Assembly (NCBI GenBank): GCA_003164275.1
Contig: PLSY01000178.1
Location: 1-26,142 of the forward strand
Direction: 5' to 3'
Length of the DNA: 26,142 nucleotides
Source: Acidimicrobiaceae bacterium
GTDB lineage: Bacteria > Actinomycetota > Acidimicrobiia > Acidimicrobiales > RAAP-2
The notes under the pieces are model-generated. The model made no database searches. It was given only the letters and a program-made list of their open reading frames with translations, and was not told the DNA's origin. Positions 22,909 through 26,142 of this stretch are shown here, in pieces. Position numbers and translations under genes: made by a program. Each line of letters opens with the position of its first letter. Position 1 is the stretch's first letter.

Positions 22909-23907
22909 TTAACGCCCGACAGTGGCGACCATGGCCGCCTTGATGGTGTGGAGCCGGTTCTCCGCCTGATCGAAGACGATCGAGCGGTCGGACTCGAACA
23001 CTTCCTCGGTCACTTCCAGGGCAGTGAGGCCCCACTTTTCGAAGATCTGACGCCCTACCTCGGTGTCAGTGTTGTGTAGGGCTGGGAGACAGTGCATGAA
23101 CTTCACCTCTGGGTTGCCGGAGGCATCCATGACCTCGGTAGTGACCTGGTATGGAAGTAGCTGCTTGATCCTCTTGTCCCATTCAGAGGTCGGCTCACCC
23201 ATCGAGAGCCACACATCGGTATAGACGAAATCGGCATTCACTACGCAGGACTGCACGTTCTCGCTGATCAGGATCCGACCGCCGGAACGGCCTGCGAAGC
23301 CACGGGCCATCTCCTGGACCTCCGAAGCGGGCCACAGGTGCTCAGGCGCACCGATACGGACGTCCATTCCAAGCAGCGAGGCAGTGACCAGCAGCGAATG
23401 GGCGGTGTTGTTTCGTGCGTCACCGAGGTAGCAAAGTGCCACCTGTTCGAGTGGCTTGCGAGTGTGGTCTCGAATGGTCAGGACATCGGCGAGCATCTGG
23501 GTTGGATGCCACTGGTCGGTGAGCCCGTTCCAAACTGGGACACCCGCATACCGGCCCAGGTCTTCGGCCGAATCCTGGGAGAACCCTCGGAACTCGATGC
23601 CGTCGAACATCCGTCCCAACACACGGGCCGTGTCCTTCATCGACTCCTCGTGCCCGATGTGGGAGCCCTCGGGGCCGAAGTACGTGACGGACGCACCCTG
23701 CTCGTGGGCGCCGACCTCGAAGGCGGAGCGCGTCCGAGTGGACGCCTTCTCGAAGATGAGTGCGATGTTCAAGCCGGTCATCCGCTGCTGCTCTCTCCCC
23801 GTCCGTCGGTCGGTCCGCAGCGTTTCCGCCAACTCCACGAGGTACAGGAACTCGCTCCGGGTGAAGTCGGCTTCCTTGAGCAGGTTCCGGCCGTGTAGGT
23901 CGATCAT
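22909..23907 (-). CDS. arcB: Ornithine carbamoyltransferase, catabolic context (ArcB)
   Basis: The product is 332 residues. In this pathway it runs from citrulline plus phosphate to ornithine plus carbamoyl phosphate. It has the carbamoyl-phosphate site S56-T-R-T-R60, HPTQ at 134-137, the ornithine loop DVWLSMGE at 231-238 and HCLP at 272-275. The same fold also serves anabolic ArgF; the catabolic role is assigned from its place between arcA and arcC. The ATG at 23907 is chosen for its AAGGAG site. An in-frame ATG at 23952 would overlap arcA and lacks a site. It lies 25 nt after the arginine deiminase stop. Confidence 0.95.
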   Translation of the reverse strand: MIDLHGRNLLKEADFTRSEFLYLVELAETLRTDRRTGREQQRMTGLNIALIFEKASTRTRSAFEVGAHEQGASVTYFGPEGSHIGHEESMKDTARVLGRMFDGIEFRGFSQDSAEDLGRYAGVPVWNGLTDQWHPTQMLADVLTIRDHTRKPLEQVALCYLGDARNNTAHSLLVTASLLGMDVRIGAPEHLWPASEVQEMARGFAGRSGGRILISENVQSCVVNADFVYTDVWLSMGEPTSEWDKRIKQLLPYQVTTEVMDASGNPEVKFMHCLPALHNTDTEVGRQIFEKWGLTALEVTEEVFESDRSIVFDQAENRLHTIKAAMVATVGR

Positions 23908-23932
23908 GGTGACTCCTTGTGTATGGGGAGGA

Positions 23933-25153
23933 CTACGCCGGGTCCCGTTCAATCGGACAGGTCATGCACCGGGGGCCTCCCCGCCCCCTGCCGAGCTCGT
24001 TGCCGGCGATAGTGACCACTTCGATGCCGTGCTTGCGCAGCATGGTGTTCGTGGCGACGTTCCGCTCGTAGCCCATGACCACGCCGGGGGAGACGGCCAG
24101 GTAGTTAGTTCCGTCGTCCCACTGCTCCCGTTCGGCCGCCCTGATGTCCTCATCGGTGGTGAGAACGGTGATCTCATCTACCGCGAGGATCTCGGCCAGC
24201 GTTTCCCAAAGGTTGTGATTGCGGGAGATCGAGAGACCATCGGCCTCGGCGTCTTCGGTGATGGTCCAGCTCCGAAGTCGGCGGTCGAAATACGGATAGA
24301 GAACGAAGGTGGCCTTATCCACCATCGACATCACCGTGTCCAGGTGCATGAAGGCGTGGCTGTGGGGTAGCTCGATCGCCACCACCGTATTGGCCTGGCC
24401 GCTGGCGAACAGATTGCGGGCCAGGGCCTCGACGGCCATGGGAGTTGTGCGCTCGCCCATACCGATGAGCACGGCACCGTTGCCGATTACGTGGACGTCG
24501 CCTCCCTCCAAGGTCGCAGGCTGATAGTCACGGTCCTCATCCCCGTAGAGATTGACGAAGTCCTCTGCGACGAACAGGGGGTGAAATCGGTAGATGGCGC
24601 GAGTGTGTAGTGACTCGCGTCTGCGGGCGGGCATGGCCATCGGGTTGACCGTGACTCCCCCATAGATCCAACACGAGTTGTCCCGCTGAAAAAGGTGGTT
24701 GGGAAGGGGGGGGAGGATGAAGTCGTCGGCCTTCAGCATCTCCCACCGGAGACTGTGCACTCTGAGGGGTTGGAGATCCGCCTTGAGAACGCCCCCCACC
24801 AGGTACTCGGCCAGCGTGGTTCCGTCGACATCGTCGAAGAGGCGCCGGACCGGCTCGACGAGCGTTGGTCCGAAGGCCTGCGATGTGCAGAGGCGGTCGA
24901 GGACGAACTGGCGACCATTCGGCAAGTCGAGTGTTTCGGCGAGTAGGCGGCCGTAGAGGTATACCTCGACCCCTTTGTCCCGGAGGGCCTCGGCGAAAGC
25001 GTCGTGCTCCTCTTTGGCCTTCTTTGCCCACATGACGTCATCAAAGAGCAGCGCCCCGATGTTCTCCGGGGTCAGTCTGGTGAGTTCTAGGCCGGGTCGG
25101 TGGACGATGGCCTGGCGGAGTTGGCCGACTTCGGATGCGACGGAGAACGTCAT
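23933..25153 (-). CDS. arcA: Arginine deiminase (ArcA)
   Basis: The product is 406 residues. It hydrolyses arginine to citrulline and ammonia in the cytoplasm. The guanidine-modifying core is complete: the QRDNSCW segment near residue 156 (in place of FTRDP), LEGGDV at 215-220, [10 protein letters not shown] with H270, and the nucleophile C396 in [13 protein letters not shown] at the C-terminus. The RCMTCP form is usual for actinobacterial members. The ATG at 25153 overlaps the permease stop by 4 nt (ATGA). GGTGAAGGT just upstream is a modest ribosome site. It is the first soluble enzyme of the operon permease-arcA-arcB-arcC-usp. Confidence 0.95.
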   Translation of the reverse strand: MTFSVASEVGQLRQAIVHRPGLELTRLTPENIGALLFDDVMWAKKAKEEHDAFAEALRDKGVEVYLYGRLLAETLDLPNGRQFVLDRLCTSQAFGPTLVEPVRRLFDDVDGTTLAEYLVGGVLKADLQPLRVHSLRWEMLKADDFILPPLPNHLFQRDNSCWIYGGVTVNPMAMPARRRESLHTRAIYRFHPLFVAEDFVNLYGDEDRDYQPATLEGGDVHVIGNGAVLIGMGERTTPMAVEALARNLFASGQANTVVAIELPHSHAFMHLDTVMSMVDKATFVLYPYFDRRLRSWTITEDAEADGLSISRNHNLWETLAEILAVDEITVLTTDEDIRAAEREQWDDGTNYLAVSPGVVMGYERNVATNTMLRKHGIEVVTIAGNELGRGRGGPRCMTCPIERDPA

Positions 25154-26142
25154 ACCTTCACCTCAGTTGCTCGTGTGTTCGAAAGGACGGGAGATGCGCC
25201 CGAGGAGTCGTCATTGCCGTTGACCGCCACGCTGGTGACGACGCCAATGTCGTCAGGCAGGTCCTCGGGCTCGGCGCTCTCACCCAGTCGCTGCCGGCGG
25301 GCGTTCAAGAAGGCGTAGAGCACAAGTCCGGCCAGTATGACGACCAGCGCCTGGTAGACGACCTGATAGCCCGAGGCGAAAGTCACCCACATGGAGAAGA
25401 GCACGCTCGCTCCCGCAACCGAAAGGTCGCGGGCCAATAACCAGCCGTTGACCCTGCGACGACGGGACACCAGGTAGGTCAACTGGGCGATGGCAGACAT
25501 GAAGTAGGGGATGGCCACCGTGACCACGGTCAGGTCCACCAGGTAGGTGAAGACGGTTAGACCAGAGGTTGTGGTGTACCGCCAAAGCATGAGCAGTGAC
25601 GGCAGGGCAGTCCCGATGAGGATCCCGAACCAGGCGGTGCCCTTGCGGTCGGTCCAAGCGAATGGCCTCGGGAACATGTCGTCCTGGGCCATTGCCCTGG
25701 AGGTCTCGGTGACGATCAGGGTCCAGCCGTTCAGCGCCCCGATGCCCGAGACCACGGCGATGGCGGCGATGAACTTTCCGGCCCAGGCCTGGTGAGGGAA
25801 GATCGATTGGAAGGCGTTGACGAAGGGTGCCCCCGTGTTGACCAGCGTGTGGTGGGCCACAAGACCCATGACGACCGCGGTGACCAGCACGTACAGAATG
25901 GCGCTGAGAGCGGTGCCGAGAAGTGAGGCCCGGCTGACGTTCACCCGCGGGTTCTTCACCCGCTTGGCCGTCATCGCCGCGGCCTCAACCCCGATGAAGG
26001 AGAAGAGGGCTACACCAGCGGCAATGCCGATCCCAGAGTAGAGACTGCCACCCGACGCATTGAAGGCCCCGAAATGACCGCTTTGGACGAAGAACCAGCC
26101 GACGACCCCGACAAATAGGAGGGGCAGGAACTTCAGCACCAC
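25150..26142 (-). CDS. APC-superfamily amino acid permease, probable arginine/ornithine antiporter (partial)
   Basis: The 5' end lies beyond the right edge; 330 residues (C-terminal part) are visible. About nine membrane helices can be seen. The segment [31 protein letters not shown] matches the APC-family helix-6 region and following loop (F-x-G-x-E, A-x2-V-x-NP-x-x-N/x-x-x-A). It is typical of basic amino acid/polyamine antiporters. The polar tail after residue about 285 is cytoplasmic. Its stop overlaps arcA, which makes it the functional ArcD of the operon: arginine in, ornithine out. The specific substrate is inferred from context. Confidence 0.85.
   Translation of the reverse strand: MVLKFLPLLFVGVVGWFFVQSGHFGAFNASGGSLYSGIGIAAGVALFSFIGVEAAAMTAKRVKNPRVNVSRASLLGTALSAILYVLVTAVVMGLVAHHTLVNTGAPFVNAFQSIFPHQAWAGKFIAAIAVVSGIGALNGWTLIVTETSRAMAQDDMFPRPFAWTDRKGTAWFGILIGTALPSLLMLWRYTTTSGLTVFTYLVDLTVVTVAIPYFMSAIAQLTYLVSRRRRVNGWLLARDLSVAGASVLFSMWVTFASGYQVVYQALVVILAGLVLYAFLNARRQRLGESAEPEDLPDDIGVVTSVAVNGNDDSSGASPVLSNTRATEVKV

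Overview
The window is high-GC DNA with GC-rich third codon positions, frequent GTG/TTG starts and many 4-nt ATGA gene overlaps. It carries CydDC-type ABC genes beside cydAB, a DUF1918 protein, a PPOX-fold protein and a DUF2510-like motif. Together these point to an actinobacterium, possibly an environmental lineage such as Acidimicrobiia; the lineage is inference. I see no rRNA, tRNA, CRISPR array, insertion sequence or phage gene.

Left part (about 1-9760) is a catabolic region. Three flavin-dependent luciferase-like monooxygenases (two NtaA/DszA-type, one luxA-like) form a tight minus-strand operon. It diverges across a 0.5 kb spacer from a plus-strand amidohydrolase (PF04909 type). Then come a TetR-family regulator, a KshA-like Rieske oxygenase with a good sigma-70 type promoter and a possible operator, and an N-acyl-D-amino-acid deacylase-type amidohydrolase. 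The substrate cannot be read from sequence. No flavin reductase or ferredoxin reductase is present to feed the oxygenases.

Right part (about 9900-26142, almost all minus strand) looks like a low-oxygen and dormancy island. Reading in the direction of transcription: (1) an arginine deiminase operon, permease (cut by the right edge)-arcA-arcB-arcC ending in a tandem universal stress protein; (2) single genes for a zinc-ribbon protein, a PPOX-fold flavoprotein and a DUF1918 protein; (3) a likely seven-gene run made of a ferritin-like protein, cydD, cydC, cydA, cydB (cytochrome bd oxidase and its assembly exporter), Hsp20 and a zinc alcohol dehydrogenase; (4) a second small zinc-ribbon protein.

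The main unexplained signal is a repeated imperfect palindrome, about GGGACCTTCGRCCCT on the minus strand. It lies 35-70 nt upstream of four of these right-hand transcription units, and a fifth copy lies further upstream of the DUF1918 gene. It resembles the mycobacterial DosR/DevR box. No DosR or sensor kinase gene is in the window. I infer one hypoxia regulon joining high-affinity respiration (bd oxidase), fermentative ATP supply (arginine deiminase pathway), redox disposal (ADH), protein protection (Hsp20, USP) and several uncharacterised small proteins.
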